64,000 bases of DNA from CADEEL01 sp050246475 (GCA_050246475.1 JBFWVZ010000002.1:372001-436000); one strand, 5' to 3'. Positions 8,364 to 17,334 are shown, counted from the first letter of the stretch. Numbers and translations are program-made. Notes: generated by a model not told the origin, from the letters alone.

Positions 8364-10129
8364 ACAAGCATCTTGCCGTCGTCGTCGATCTCATCGCCTT
8401 GGAACGCATCAGCCAAGATCATTTCGTTGTGCGCCTTGCCAGATGGGATCATCGGGAAACAATTCTCGGCCTTCTCGACGCGGCAATCGAACAAGACCGG
8501 CCTCTTGACGGCGATCATCTCGGCGATCTTGTCATCGAGTTCGCCGGGCGTGTCGGCGCGCAGCCCAACGGCGCCATAAGCCTCGGCGAGCTTTACGAAA
8601 TCGGGCAGCGCTTCGGAGTAGGAGTGCGAGTAGCGTTCGCCGTGCAGCAATTGCTGCCATTGGCGCACCATGCCCATCCATTCGTTATTGAGGATGAACA
8701 CCTTGATCGGCAAATCGTGCTGCACCGCGGTGCTCATCTCCTGCATCGTCATCTGGACGCTCGCTTCGCCCGCGATGTCGATGACGAGCGCGTCGGGATG
8801 AGCCGTCTGCACGCCAATGGCGGCGGGAAGCCCATAGCCCATCGTGCCAAGCCCGCCCGAAGTCATCCAGCGATTGGGCCGGTCGAAATGGAAGAATTGC
8901 GCCGCCCACATCTGATGCTGGCCGACTTCTGTCGTGATGAAGACGTCGTCGCGACCCTTCGTGGCCGCGAAGAGCCGCTCGATCGCATGTTGCGGTTTGA
9001 TGATCCCTTCGCTCGACCGATAGGCAAAGCATTTGCGCGCGCGCCATTGCTCGATCTGGCGCCACCATCCTTTGAGAGCGGCATCGTCGGTGCGCGCATT
9101 GCGCCGGCGCCACCCATCGAGCAGCGCCTCAAGCGCTGCGCCAGCATCGGCGATGATCGGGAGATCGACCAGCACGTTCTTGTTGATGGAGGACGGATCG
9201 ATATCGATGTGAATCTTCTTAGAAGTAGGCGAAAAAGCATCGATCCGTCCCGTCACGCGGTCATCGAAGCGCGCGCCGATCGCGATCAACAGATCGCAAT
9301 CGTGCATCGCGTGGTTCGCCTCCCAACTGCCGTGCATGCCGAGCATGCCCAGCCATTGAGGATCGCTGGCCGGAAAGGCGCCAAGGCCCATGAGCGTGGA
9401 TGTGATGGGAAAGCCGGTGTCGCGCACGAGCGCCGTCAGCGCTTGAGCCGCGTGCGGGCCGGCATTGATGATTCCGCCGCCCGTGTAGAAGATCGGGCGC
9501 TTGGCTTTCGCCATGAGATCGAGCGCCTCCTCGATCTTCACGGCGTCCACGCGCGGGCGGCGAACGCGGCTTTGAACCTCCTTAGGCGGAACGTAACGGC
9601 CTTTGGCGAATTGGACGTCTTTCGGGATATCGACGACGACCGGCCCGGGCCGGCCGCTCTTCGCCACTTCAAACGCTTCGTGGATGACGCGGGCGAGATC
9701 GTCCGGGCTCTTCACCAGCCAATTGTGCTTGGTGCAGGCGCGGGTGATGCCGACGGTGTCGCATTCTTGAAACGCGTCCGAGCCGATGAGGTGCGTGGGG
9801 ACCTGGCCGGTGAGCACGACCATTGGAATGGAATCGAGCAGCGCATCCGCGAGCGGCGTGACGACATTCGTGGCCCCAGGCCCGCTGGTGACGAGCGCGA
9901 CGCCGACCTTGCCCGTCGAGCGGGCATAGCCTTCGGCCGCGTGGCCCGCGCCCTGCTCGTGGCGGACAAGGATGTGGCGCAGGCGCGGTTCGGCAAAGAG
10001 CGCGTCGTAGATCGGGAGCACCGCTCCGCCGGGATAGCCGAAAAGATCCGTCACGCCCTGATCGATAAGGGCGCGCACGACGATCTCTGCGCCGGTCATC
10101 GTCTCGGTTCGGGGAGCGCCGCCATCCAT
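8360..10129 (-). CDS. ilvB: Acetolactate synthase catalytic (large) subunit
   Basis: ThDP enzyme for the first common step of branched-chain amino acid synthesis. The 589 residues include GYPGGAVLPIYD, the catalytic-glutamate stretch HEQGAGHAAEGYAR, VTSGPGATN, the FAD-binding middle and the LNNEWMGMVRQWQ C-terminal region. The metal-binding motif reads AGEASVQM, with Glu where Asp is usual in other bacteria; I recall the same variant in other alphaproteobacteria. It has its own promoter and an attenuator-like leader. It is separated from ilvN by two opposite-strand genes and two operon partners. Confidence 0.96.
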   Translation of the reverse strand: MDGGAPRTETMTGAEIVVRALIDQGVTDLFGYPGGAVLPIYDALFAEPRLRHILVRHEQGAGHAAEGYARSTGKVGVALVTSGPGATNVVTPLADALLDSIPMVVLTGQVPTHLIGSDAFQECDTVGITRACTKHNWLVKSPDDLARVIHEAFEVAKSGRPGPVVVDIPKDVQFAKGRYVPPKEVQSRVRRPRVDAVKIEEALDLMAKAKRPIFYTGGGIINAGPHAAQALTALVRDTGFPITSTLMGLGAFPASDPQWLGMLGMHGSWEANHAMHDCDLLIAIGARFDDRVTGRIDAFSPTSKKIHIDIDPSSINKNVLVDLPIIADAGAALEALLDGWRRRNARTDDAALKGWWRQIEQWRARKCFAYRSSEGIIKPQHAIERLFAATKGRDDVFITTEVGQHQMWAAQFFHFDRPNRWMTSGGLGTMGYGLPAAIGVQTAHPDALVIDIAGEASVQMTMQEMSTAVQHDLPIKVFILNNEWMGMVRQWQQLLHGERYSHSYSEALPDFVKLAEAYGAVGLRADTPGELDDKIAEMIAVKRPVLFDCRVEKAENCFPMIPSGKAHNEMILADAFQGDEIDDDGKMLV

Positions 10130-10164
10130 CGTGCTGATCCGATTAGAGTTTCCAGTGCCGAGGT

Positions 10165-10190
10165 AAAGAAAAAGGGGCCCAAAGGCCCCT
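10165..10190 (-). terminator. Intrinsic terminator in the ilvB leader (probable attenuator)
   Basis: On the ilvB strand a 7-bp G+C-rich stem (AGGGGCC paired with GGCCCCT, loop TTTG) is followed directly by TTTTTCTTT. It lies between the predicted ilvB promoter and the ilvB start, after a 13-codon leader frame. That arrangement matches amino-acid-controlled attenuation, which I recall having been reported for Caulobacter ilvBN. The hairpin is seen; the control is inferred. Confidence 0.85.
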
Positions 10191-10207
10191 CCATGAACGC
10201 GCTTTCC

Positions 10208-10221
10208 GCCGCGGACGCGGC
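10208..10221 (-). other. Second leader hairpin of ilvB
   Basis: GCCGC (10208-10212) pairs with GCGGC (10217-10221) between the leader peptide stop and the terminator stem. It could be the pause or protector stem of an attenuator. I could not find a convincing antiterminator pairing by eye. Confidence 0.35.
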
Positions 10222-10232
10222 TTCCGGCGCGG

Positions 10233-10274
10233 TCAGGTCACAAGCGTCTTGGTGTTTGCGCTTTGGAACGTCAT
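10233..10274 (-). CDS. Candidate ilvB leader peptide
   Basis: A 13-codon frame, MTFQSANTKTLVT, between the predicted promoter and the terminator. Four of 13 residues are threonine, and a Leu-Val pair sits just before the end; leucine and valine are end products of the pathway and threonine is the isoleucine precursor. The ribosome binding site is weak. Position is right for a regulatory peptide; translation is not shown. Confidence 0.45.
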   Translation of the reverse strand: MTFQSANTKTLVT

Positions 10275-10305
10275 TGGTCGAGCGTTTCTCTTTCCCCTCT
10301 CCTTC

Positions 10306-10334
10306 AGGATAGATTCTCCAGAAAAGCGGGTCAA
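10306..10334 (-). promoter_or_regulatory. Candidate sigma-70 promoter of ilvB
   Basis: On the minus strand TTGACC (10329-10334) and TATCCT (10306-10311) are separated by exactly 17 bases. Predicted transcription starts near 10299, giving a leader of about 170 bases that contains the leader peptide and terminator. Confidence 0.6.
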
Positions 10335-10361
10335 GCAGGCTCGTCGCAGAAAATTATTCCT

Positions 10362-10823
10362 TCATTCCGGCCGCTGCTGGGTTGGAGACGGCGCCTCGGG
10401 TGCATCGCCGCGCACACTTTGCGCCAGCGCCGTCAGCGTGCGCCTGAGGCAAGCGGCCTCGGTCGCATTGATCCGGAGATCGTGTTCGGCAAGCGCGGCG
10501 CCGTACGCGGCGATGTAGTGATCGGCGAACGCCGCGGCGCTTGCGAACTCGGCGGGCTGCCGCAGCGGCTCCAGATCAGCCGGCACGGTCATGTTCGGCG
10601 CAGCCGGCCAGCGGCAATCGACGCCGACCTCCATGCGCCGGCGCTGCAACATGGTCGGCGCTTGGCCGACGCGGCGAACCACGCCCAGATTGATCGAGCG
10701 CGCGGCGTCGGCGGCGACATAGAGCGTCAGCCCCTCCGGCAAAGCAGCTCGGGGCGCTTGCTGCGCGGACGCGGCGCCGGCGGCCAGCACCGCGGCGGCA
10801 AACAAGATAAAGCTGACTCTCAT
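10362..10823 (-). CDS. Hypothetical secreted protein
   Basis: A 153-residue protein starting MRVSFILFAAAVLAAGAASA, a clear signal peptide with an expected cut before QQAPRA. The mature part has two cysteines and no family I recognise. The ATG overlaps the miaA stop by four bases (ATGA), so the two are probably translationally coupled. The frame stays open further upstream inside miaA but that part is out-of-frame noise. It ends just before the ilvB promoter. Confidence 0.7.
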   Translation of the reverse strand: MRVSFILFAAAVLAAGAASAQQAPRAALPEGLTLYVAADAARSINLGVVRRVGQAPTMLQRRRMEVGVDCRWPAAPNMTVPADLEPLRQPAEFASAAAFADHYIAAYGAALAEHDLRINATEAACLRRTLTALAQSVRGDAPEAPSPTQQRPE

Positions 10824-11731
10824 GGCGGCGTGCTCCAGGCGGCCAGCGCGAGCGCGAGCCGCGTTTCGAGATCGGCCGCTTCGATGCGCGGCCAATCGGG
10901 CATTTGGTTGGCGATCCATGTGAATTGGCGTTTCGCGTAGCGGCGTGTGTCGCGCATGGCGATTTCGGCGGCGGCGTCGAGGGTGATTTCCCCTCCCACG
11001 TGCGCCGTGAGCGCGGGGACGCCGTGCGCCTTCATTGCCGGAAGCGTCGGATCGAGGCGGCGCGCGGCGAAACGGCGAACCTCCCCAAGCGCGCCGCCTG
11101 CAAGCATCGCCGCAAAACGCGCCTCGATCGCCGCGTAGAGCATTTTGCGATCGGGCAGGAGCGCAAGGCCGGCCCAAAGATCGAGGGCCGGCGCCTGCTC
11201 GAAAGCAGCGAGCGGTTTGCCTGTCGACTCCAACACTGTCAGCGCACGGAGGATGCGCGGCGCGTCGTTCGGCGAAAGGCGTTGCGCCGCTTCCGGGTCG
11301 CGTGCAGCCAGCTCAGCGTGCAGAGCCTGCGCACCTTCGCTCGCCAAGCGCGCCTGCATCGCCTGGCGCACTTCATCCGGCGCGGCCGGCGCGGTGGACA
11401 AGCCTTCGGTCAGCGCCTTGTAATAGAGCCCCGTGCCGCCGACGAGGATGGGCGAGGCGCCCCGTGTGCGGATAGCTGAAATCGTTTGCTTCGCATCCTC
11501 AAGCCAACGGCCTGTAGAATAGCGCTCGGCCGCATCAACATGCCCATAGAGATGATGTGGGAGCGAGGCCTCCTCCGCCTCGGTGGGCCGCGCGGTCAGC
11601 ACGCGAAAATCGCGATAGACCTGCATTGAATCCGCGTTGACGATTTCGCCGCCGACCGCGCGCGCGAGCGCGGCGGCGAGAGCGGACTTGCCGCTGGCGG
11701 TCGGCCCCATGATAAGCAGCGCGCGCGTCAT
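10820..11731 (-). CDS. miaA: tRNA dimethylallyltransferase
   Basis: Adds the dimethylallyl group to A37 of tRNAs reading UNN codons. The 303 residues start with the P-loop LIMGPTASGKSALA, then VNADSMQVYRDF, the ILVGGTGLYYKAL signature near residue 100, and the late RYAKRQFTWI motif. Length is normal. It is divergent from serB, whose ATG is only 11 bases away from this start, and is followed by a coupled secreted-protein gene. Confidence 0.96.
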   Translation of the reverse strand: MTRALLIMGPTASGKSALAAALARAVGGEIVNADSMQVYRDFRVLTARPTEAEEASLPHHLYGHVDAAERYSTGRWLEDAKQTISAIRTRGASPILVGGTGLYYKALTEGLSTAPAAPDEVRQAMQARLASEGAQALHAELAARDPEAAQRLSPNDAPRILRALTVLESTGKPLAAFEQAPALDLWAGLALLPDRKMLYAAIEARFAAMLAGGALGEVRRFAARRLDPTLPAMKAHGVPALTAHVGGEITLDAAAEIAMRDTRRYAKRQFTWIANQMPDWPRIEAADLETRLALALAAWSTPP

Positions 11732-11742
11732 CGGGATTCTTT

Positions 11743-12630
11743 ATGCAGCATGCGCTCGTTTTCGTCGCGGCGGACCGGCAAGGCTATTTCGAAGCCGTGC
11801 GCATGCTCGGGCGCGCCGCGCTCGCGCGCAAACTTGGCCCGCCCGATGTGCTCGGCGGCTGGGAGGCGGCCGAGTGGATCTATGAGCGCGTGGACGACGA
11901 ACTCGCTGAAGAGGCGAAGGCGGCGGTCGATGGGCTTGCCGTCGATTGGGCGCTCGTTCCTGTGCGGCATCGGCGCAAAAGATTGCTCGTCGCGGATATG
12001 GATTCGACCATCATCGGCTGCGAATGTCTCGACGAACTGGCCGACTTCGCCAATCTCAAAGCCGAGATCAGCGCCATCACCGAACGCGCCATGCGCGGCG
12101 AACTGGCGTTCGAAGCCGCGCTGCGCGAGCGCGTGGCGATGCTCAAGGGGCTCGGTCTCTCGGCGCTTGAGCGCTGCTTCGAAGAACGCGTGCGGCTCAA
12201 TCCCGGCGCGCGAACGTTCGTACGCACGATGGCCGCGCATGGCGCGCGCTGTGTGCTCGTTTCGGGCGGATTCGATTTCTTCACATCGCGCGTCGCAACG
12301 CTGGCGGGGTTTCATGCGAACCTCGCCAACACGCTGCTGGATGACGGGCGCGCGCTGACGGGCGCAGTCCAAGAGCCGATCCTGGGGCGTCAGGCGAAAC
12401 GCGATGCGCTAAGCCGCGAAGCGGGCGCGCTCGGCATCGGCCTTGAAGAGACGCTGGCGATCGGCGACGGCGCCAACGATCTCGACATGATCCGCGCGGC
12501 GGGACTTGGCCTCGCCTATCGGGCCAAGCCGGTTGTAGCGGCGGAGGCGGATGCGCGCATCGATCATTGCGGGCTCGAGGCGGCGCTCTATTTTCAAGGC
12601 TACCGCAAGAGCGAGTTCGCGGCGGACTAG
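11743..12630 (+). CDS. serB: Phosphoserine phosphatase
   Basis: HAD-family enzyme for the last step of serine synthesis. The 295 residues have an N-terminal ACT-like region and then motif I as ADMDSTIIGCE near residue 86, motif II as VSGGFDFF, and motif III as GDGANDLDM near residue 240. Length matches the alphaproteobacterial SerB type. It is divergent from miaA. Its stop shares a CTAG with the convergent degP-like gene. Confidence 0.95.
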   Translation: MQHALVFVAADRQGYFEAVRMLGRAALARKLGPPDVLGGWEAAEWIYERVDDELAEEAKAAVDGLAVDWALVPVRHRRKRLLVADMDSTIIGCECLDELADFANLKAEISAITERAMRGELAFEAALRERVAMLKGLGLSALERCFEERVRLNPGARTFVRTMAAHGARCVLVSGGFDFFTSRVATLAGFHANLANTLLDDGRALTGAVQEPILGRQAKRDALSREAGALGIGLEETLAIGDGANDLDMIRAAGLGLAYRAKPVVAAEADARIDHCGLEAALYFQGYRKSEFAAD

Positions 12631-14045
12631 CGCCTCGTGGCGATGGAGCGGAATGTCATTTGCTCGCCGCGGCTGACGTGGACGAGCAGCGGCCTGCCCG
12701 CGGCTTGGGCGCGATCGGCGAGCGCGCGCGCCTGCGCGACCGTGCCCACCGGCTCGAACGCCATTTCGACGATGACATCCCCTATGCGCAGCTTGCCGTG
12801 CGCATCGCTCGTTGGGTCGATCGCGGTGACGACGAGGCCGCGAATATCGGGATCGATGTCGTAGCGCCGGCGGATGTCGCTGCTAAGTTCGGTCAAGCTC
12901 ATGCCGAGCACCCGCCCGCTGGTCAGTCGCGCGCCGGGGCCGGGGCTCTGTTCGCGCGATTCCGAGGGCGCGACCGATGCGATGGTCGATTCCGCGAGAC
13001 GCTGAATGGTGACGTTCAATGTCACGCGCCGGCCGTTGCGCAGCACGACGACCTGAACGGTGCTGTTGATCCGCGCATCGGCCACGATGCGCGTCAGCAT
13101 GCGGCTGTCGGCGATTTCGCGCCCGTCGAAGGCGACGATGATATCGCCCCGGCGCACGCCCGCGCGCTGCGCCGGCCCGCCCGGCGTGACGCGCGTGACG
13201 ATCGCGCCGACGGCGCGGGCCATGTTGTTGCGCTCCGCGATCTCGGGCGTCACCGGCGTCAGGCGCACGCCCAGCCAGCCGCGGCGCGCCTCGCCGTACT
13301 GCAGTATCTGGTTGATGACAGGGCGCACGAGCGCGGAGGGCATCGCGAAGCCGACCCCGACCGAGCCGCCTGTCGGCGATACGATCGCCGTGTTTACGCC
13401 GATCACCTCACCCTCCATGTTGAAGAGCGGGCCGCCCGAATTGCCGCGATTGATGGCGGCGTCGGTCTGGATGAAGTCGTCGTAGCGTCCTGCATCGATG
13501 TTGCGGTTGCGTGCGGAGACGATGCCGAGCGTCACCGTGCCGCCGAGGCCGAACGGGTTGCCAATGGCGATAACGAGATCGCCGACGCGCGCCCGGTCGC
13601 TGTCGCCCCAAGGCACGAACGGCAGCGGCGTGCGTGAGCGCACACGCAGCACCGCGAGATCGGTCGCGACATCGCGGCCGACGAGCTCGGCGGGCAGGCG
13701 CGCGCCGGATTGGAGGATCACCTCGATCGTGTCGGCGCCCTCGATGACGTGATTGTTGGTGACGACTACGCCGTCGGCGGAAATGATGAAGCCGGAGCCG
13801 AGCGAATTGACGTTTGGCGCGCCCTCATCCAGCCCCTCGTTGAACCGTTCGAGCGGCGAGCCGCGCGGGAAACGCGGCAAGTCTTCAACGCCTTCGACAC
13901 GCTGCGTGGTGGCGATGTTGACGACGGCGGGAGACAGCCGCTCGGCCAGATCGGCGAAGCCGGACGGCGGCAGACGCTGCGCTTGCGCGGCGGCCGGGGC
14001 GGCCGCCGTCAGCAGGAAGAGAAGTGCGATTGCGGCGCGGATCAT
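12627..14045 (-). CDS. Do-like periplasmic serine protease (HtrA/DegP family)
   Basis: Periplasmic protease-chaperone for misfolded envelope proteins. A signal peptide (FLLTAAAPAAAQA) is followed by the trypsin-like domain with the complete triad: His in VTNNHVIEG, Asp in VATDLAVLRV and Ser in RGNSGGPLFN. Two PDZ domains follow (GWLGVRLTPVTPE onward, and a second after about residue 370). It is the third gene of hflK-hflC-protease, a usual alphaproteobacterial order for membrane and envelope quality control. 472 residues is a normal length. Confidence 0.93.
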   Translation of the reverse strand: MIRAAIALLFLLTAAAPAAAQAQRLPPSGFADLAERLSPAVVNIATTQRVEGVEDLPRFPRGSPLERFNEGLDEGAPNVNSLGSGFIISADGVVVTNNHVIEGADTIEVILQSGARLPAELVGRDVATDLAVLRVRSRTPLPFVPWGDSDRARVGDLVIAIGNPFGLGGTVTLGIVSARNRNIDAGRYDDFIQTDAAINRGNSGGPLFNMEGEVIGVNTAIVSPTGGSVGVGFAMPSALVRPVINQILQYGEARRGWLGVRLTPVTPEIAERNNMARAVGAIVTRVTPGGPAQRAGVRRGDIIVAFDGREIADSRMLTRIVADARINSTVQVVVLRNGRRVTLNVTIQRLAESTIASVAPSESREQSPGPGARLTSGRVLGMSLTELSSDIRRRYDIDPDIRGLVVTAIDPTSDAHGKLRIGDVIVEMAFEPVGTVAQARALADRAQAAGRPLLVHVSRGEQMTFRSIATRR

Positions 14046-14097
14046 GCGCGAGCATTAGGCGCCCGCGCGCAAACGCGCAATCGCCGCGGCGCAGCCG

Positions 14098-14976
14098 TCA
14101 GCGGCCGGCGCCGCTCTGGTTGCGCATGAAGCGGAAGAAATCCCCCTCCGGCGGAATGACCATGGGCGTGCCCGCCGGGATCGCCTGCTCGTACGCCTGC
14201 AGCGAACGGTAAAACGCGGCAAACTCTGCATCGCGCCCGTAGGCGTTGGCGAAGATGCGCGTGCGCTGGCCGTCGCCTTCGCCGCGGATGCGCTCGGCTT
14301 GTTCGCGCGCGGTGGCGCGAATGACGACGACTTCGCGGTCGGCTTCGGCGCGGATGGTGAGCGCCTCCTCCTGGCCCTCGGCGCGGAGCTCCGCGGCCAC
14401 CTGCTGACGCTCCGTGCGCATGCGTTGGAAGACGCTCGTGCGCGTCTCCTGCGGCAATTCGGCCTGGCGAATACGCACATCGATGACGCGCACGCCCATC
14501 TCGTCGGATTGCCGGTTCACATCGGCCTCGATCGCCTGCATGAGCGCGGCGCGGCGCGTACGGATGATGTCGTTCGAGTTAACGCCGCCCAGAACGCGCC
14601 GGAGCGACGATTGCGCCATGTACTCAAGCCTCGTTTGGCCCCCCTGCTCTCTCTCTGACTGCACCGCCTGATAGAAGCGGAGCGGATCGACGATGCGCCA
14701 ACGCACGAATGCCGCGACTTCGAGGCGCTCCTGGTCGGAGGCGACGATCGATTGTTGAGGCAGCGTGAAGCCGAGATTGCGATTCTCAAGCAGCACGACA
14801 TTGTCGATGAAGGGCGCCTTGATGTGCAGCCCAGGAGACGTGATCGGTTCGCCGATCGGCGCGCGGAAGCGCAGCACGATCGCCTGATGCGTCTGCGGCA
14901 CGATGAAGAACGTGTTCATCACGACGATGAGCGCCAAGCCGCCGATGATCAAGAAGAGCGCCGTTGCGCTGCGCAT
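14098..14976 (-). CDS. hflC: Protease modulator HflC
   Basis: SPFH/band-7 protein that pairs with HflK to form a large membrane ring around FtsH. The 292 residues begin with a single transmembrane helix (ALFLIIGGLALIVVMNTFFIV) and continue with QTHQAIVLRFRAP and the SPFH domain (FVRWRIVDPLRFYQAV). A long charged helical part follows near the C-terminus (AEADREVVVIRATAREQAE). It lies 10 bases after hflK in the same direction. Confidence 0.94.
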   Translation of the reverse strand: MRSATALFLIIGGLALIVVMNTFFIVPQTHQAIVLRFRAPIGEPITSPGLHIKAPFIDNVVLLENRNLGFTLPQQSIVASDQERLEVAAFVRWRIVDPLRFYQAVQSEREQGGQTRLEYMAQSSLRRVLGGVNSNDIIRTRRAALMQAIEADVNRQSDEMGVRVIDVRIRQAELPQETRTSVFQRMRTERQQVAAELRAEGQEEALTIRAEADREVVVIRATAREQAERIRGEGDGQRTRIFANAYGRDAEFAAFYRSLQAYEQAIPAGTPMVIPPEGDFFRFMRNQSGAGR

Positions 14977-14986
14977 CGCGATCTCC

Positions 14987-16144
14987 CTATTGCGGCGGCG
15001 CCGGCGCTTGGGCCGGGGGCTGCTGGTTCTGAGTGTTTGAACGGCGAAGCTGATCGAGCGGCAAATACGGCACGGCGCCGGAGCGGCCGTCGATGATCAT
15101 GCGGTCGGCGCCGCGATAGATGCGCTCCATCGTCTCCAGATAGAGACGCTGGCGCGTCACTCGCGGCGAGCGGCGATACTCCTGATAGACGGACAGGAAG
15201 CGCGCCGCTTCACCGTTCGCTTCGCGGACGACCTGTTCGCGATAGCCCTCGGCCTGTTGAATCTGCTGGGCCGCCTCACCGCGCGCGCGCGGCACGACTT
15301 CGTTTCGATAGGTCTCGGCCTGGTTGATCTGGGCTTGCCTATCCGATCGCGCCGCGATCACGTCGTCGAACGCTTCGCGCACATCGGCCGGCGCCTGGGA
15401 GCGAAGCAGCTGAACGCCTAGAATGCGCACGCCCATCTGGTATTCATTGAGCGTGCGCTGCATCAGAGTCTGCACGGATTGTTCGACGGCGGCGCGCTCG
15501 ACGGTGATGATCGCCTCAAGTTCGCGTTGCCCGACGACTTCGCGAATCGCGCTTTCCGCGATGGCGCGGATGACCTCTTCCTGGTCGCGCACGTTGAAGA
15601 CGTAGGCAGCGGAATTGTTGAGCAGGTAGAGAACCGCAAAGTCGATATCGACGATGTTGCGGTCTCCCGTGATCATGAGGCTGTCGTCTTGGTTCTCGCG
15701 AGCCATGATCTCCATGCGCCGCTGCGTGGTGACGCCAACGACTTGGGCGGCCTCGAACGGCGCAGGCAAATGGTAGTGAAGGCCAGGCCCGCGCGGCGGG
15801 CCTTGGTAGGCGCCGAAGCGTGTGACGAGCCCCTGCTCGCCTGCATCGACGATGAAAATCCCTGAGGCGAGCCAGCCGGCGAATACGAGGGCCGCAATCA
15901 GCCCGAAGCTTGGAATGCCGCGGCGCGGCGCACCTTCGCGCGGCCCGCCGCCCCCGCCCCAGCCGCCGCGGAAGCGCTCGCGCGCGCGGCGCAGCATTTC
16001 CTCGAGATCGGGATTATCGCCGCCTTGGCCGCGTCGCGGCCCGCGCGGGGGCTGTCCCCATGGCTGACGCGGTCCGGACCCCCAAGGGCCGCCGCCCTTA
16101 TTGTCCCCGGAGCCGCCCTGACCTGATTGGTCATTCCAAGGCAT
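14987..16144 (-). CDS. hflK: Protease modulator HflK
   Basis: Partner of HflC, controlling FtsH access. The 385 residues start MPWNDQSGQGGSGDN with the Gly/Pro/Arg-rich cytoplasmic tail typical of HflK, a membrane helix near 95-115 (LIAALVFAGWLASGIFIVDA), then the SPFH domain (EQGLVTRFGAY) and an alanine/glutamine-rich coiled region. I chose the ATG at 16144; an upstream start at 16234 adds residues with no match. The Mrp gene diverges 92 bases away. Confidence 0.94.
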   Translation of the reverse strand: MPWNDQSGQGGSGDNKGGGPWGSGPRQPWGQPPRGPRRGQGGDNPDLEEMLRRARERFRGGWGGGGGPREGAPRRGIPSFGLIAALVFAGWLASGIFIVDAGEQGLVTRFGAYQGPPRGPGLHYHLPAPFEAAQVVGVTTQRRMEIMARENQDDSLMITGDRNIVDIDFAVLYLLNNSAAYVFNVRDQEEVIRAIAESAIREVVGQRELEAIITVERAAVEQSVQTLMQRTLNEYQMGVRILGVQLLRSQAPADVREAFDDVIAARSDRQAQINQAETYRNEVVPRARGEAAQQIQQAEGYREQVVREANGEAARFLSVYQEYRRSPRVTRQRLYLETMERIYRGADRMIIDGRSGAVPYLPLDQLRRSNTQNQQPPAQAPAPPQ

Positions 16145-16236
16145 TGGCTCTTCTACCCTTTGTGAGACCGCATTCGGCGGTCTTGCGCGTGCAAGGCGCG
16201 CGCCGGATATGAGACCCAGTCCATAAGGGATCAAGC

Positions 16237-17334
16237 ATGAACAACCGATTGGCGCCGACGCCGGAGGCGGTTCTTGCGCGCCTAAACGCAGTGAAAGATC
16301 CCGTGACGGGGAAAGGGTTGGCCGCTTCGGGACGGCTTTCAGGGTTAACCATCCGCGAAGACGGCCGCGTCTCCTTCACGATCGAAGCGCCCGGCGATGC
16401 TGTGGAGCGCTACAAAGAAGTGCGCGATGCGGCCGAAACAGCGGTGCGCGCCATGGAGGGAGTCGCGGGCGCGACGGTTGTGCTCACGGCGCATGGCGGC
16501 AGGACGCGCCCGCGCACGCCTGCGCCCAGGCAAGCGGAAGGCGTCGAAGGCGTTCGGCTGCTGATCGCGGTGGCGAGCGCAAAGGGGGGCGTCGGCAAAT
16601 CGACCGTCGCGGTCAATCTCGCCTGCGCGTTCGACCGTCTCGGCATGAAGGCGGGGCTTCTCGATGTGGATGTGTACGGACCATCGGCGCCGACCCTTCT
16701 TGGCACAGGCGCGAAGAAGCCCGAGCCGGCGCGCGGCGGGAAGCTTCATCCCGTCGATGCGTGGGGTTTGAAGACCATGTCCATCGGCTATCTCGTCGAT
16801 CCCGAGGCGGCGATGATGTGGCGCGGGCCGATGGCGACAAGCGCAATCCGCCAGATGCTCGATGAAGTCGCTTGGGCGCCGCTCGATGTGCTGGTGCTCG
16901 ATCTGCCGCCAGGCACGGGCGACGCGCATCTCACGCTGGTGCAGCGGCTGCCCCTATCGGGCGTCATCATTGTCTCCACGCCGCAAGAGATGGCGCTGGC
17001 GGATGTGCGGCGCGGCATCGCGATGTTCGAGAAGACGGCCGCGCCCGTGCTTGGCATCGTCGAGAATATGGCGTGGCTCGAAACGGATGGCGGGGCGCGG
17101 CTCTATCCGTTTGGGCAGGGCGGCGCGGAGCGCACAGCGGACGCGGCAGGCATTCCCTTTTTGGGCGCGTTGCCGCTGGAGACGCGGCTGCGTGAAAGCG
17201 CCGACGAAGGCAAGCCGCTCGTCGCAACCGAGCCTGATCATCCGTTGACGGAGCGCTTTCTTGATGTCGCACGCGCGGCGCTGGAGAACGCCGCCGCCGC
17301 GGCCAAGCCCGCGCCTGTCATCCGCTTTGAATGA
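16237..17334 (+). CDS. Mrp/ApbC-type iron-sulfur cluster carrier ATPase
   Basis: P-loop ATPase of the Mrp/NBP35 family, a carrier or assembly factor for Fe-S clusters. The N-terminal MIP18-like domain (about 1-90) is followed by the deviant Walker A SAKGGVGKSTVAVNLA, LLDVDVYGPSAP, the Walker B VLDLPPGTGDAHLT, and GIVENMAW. Where many Mrp proteins carry a CxxC cluster site after ENM, this one reads WLETDGGARLYPFG with no cysteine. 365 residues is normal. It is divergent from hflK. Confidence 0.92.
   Translation: MNNRLAPTPEAVLARLNAVKDPVTGKGLAASGRLSGLTIREDGRVSFTIEAPGDAVERYKEVRDAAETAVRAMEGVAGATVVLTAHGGRTRPRTPAPRQAEGVEGVRLLIAVASAKGGVGKSTVAVNLACAFDRLGMKAGLLDVDVYGPSAPTLLGTGAKKPEPARGGKLHPVDAWGLKTMSIGYLVDPEAAMMWRGPMATSAIRQMLDEVAWAPLDVLVLDLPPGTGDAHLTLVQRLPLSGVIIVSTPQEMALADVRRGIAMFEKTAAPVLGIVENMAWLETDGGARLYPFGQGGAERTADAAGIPFLGALPLETRLRESADEGKPLVATEPDHPLTERFLDVARAALENAAAAAKPAPVIRFE

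Noticed and set aside
8315..10312. 665-codon plus-strand open frame opposite ilvB
   Set aside because: Antisense shadow of ilvB; composition is arginine- and histidine-rich and no motif is present.
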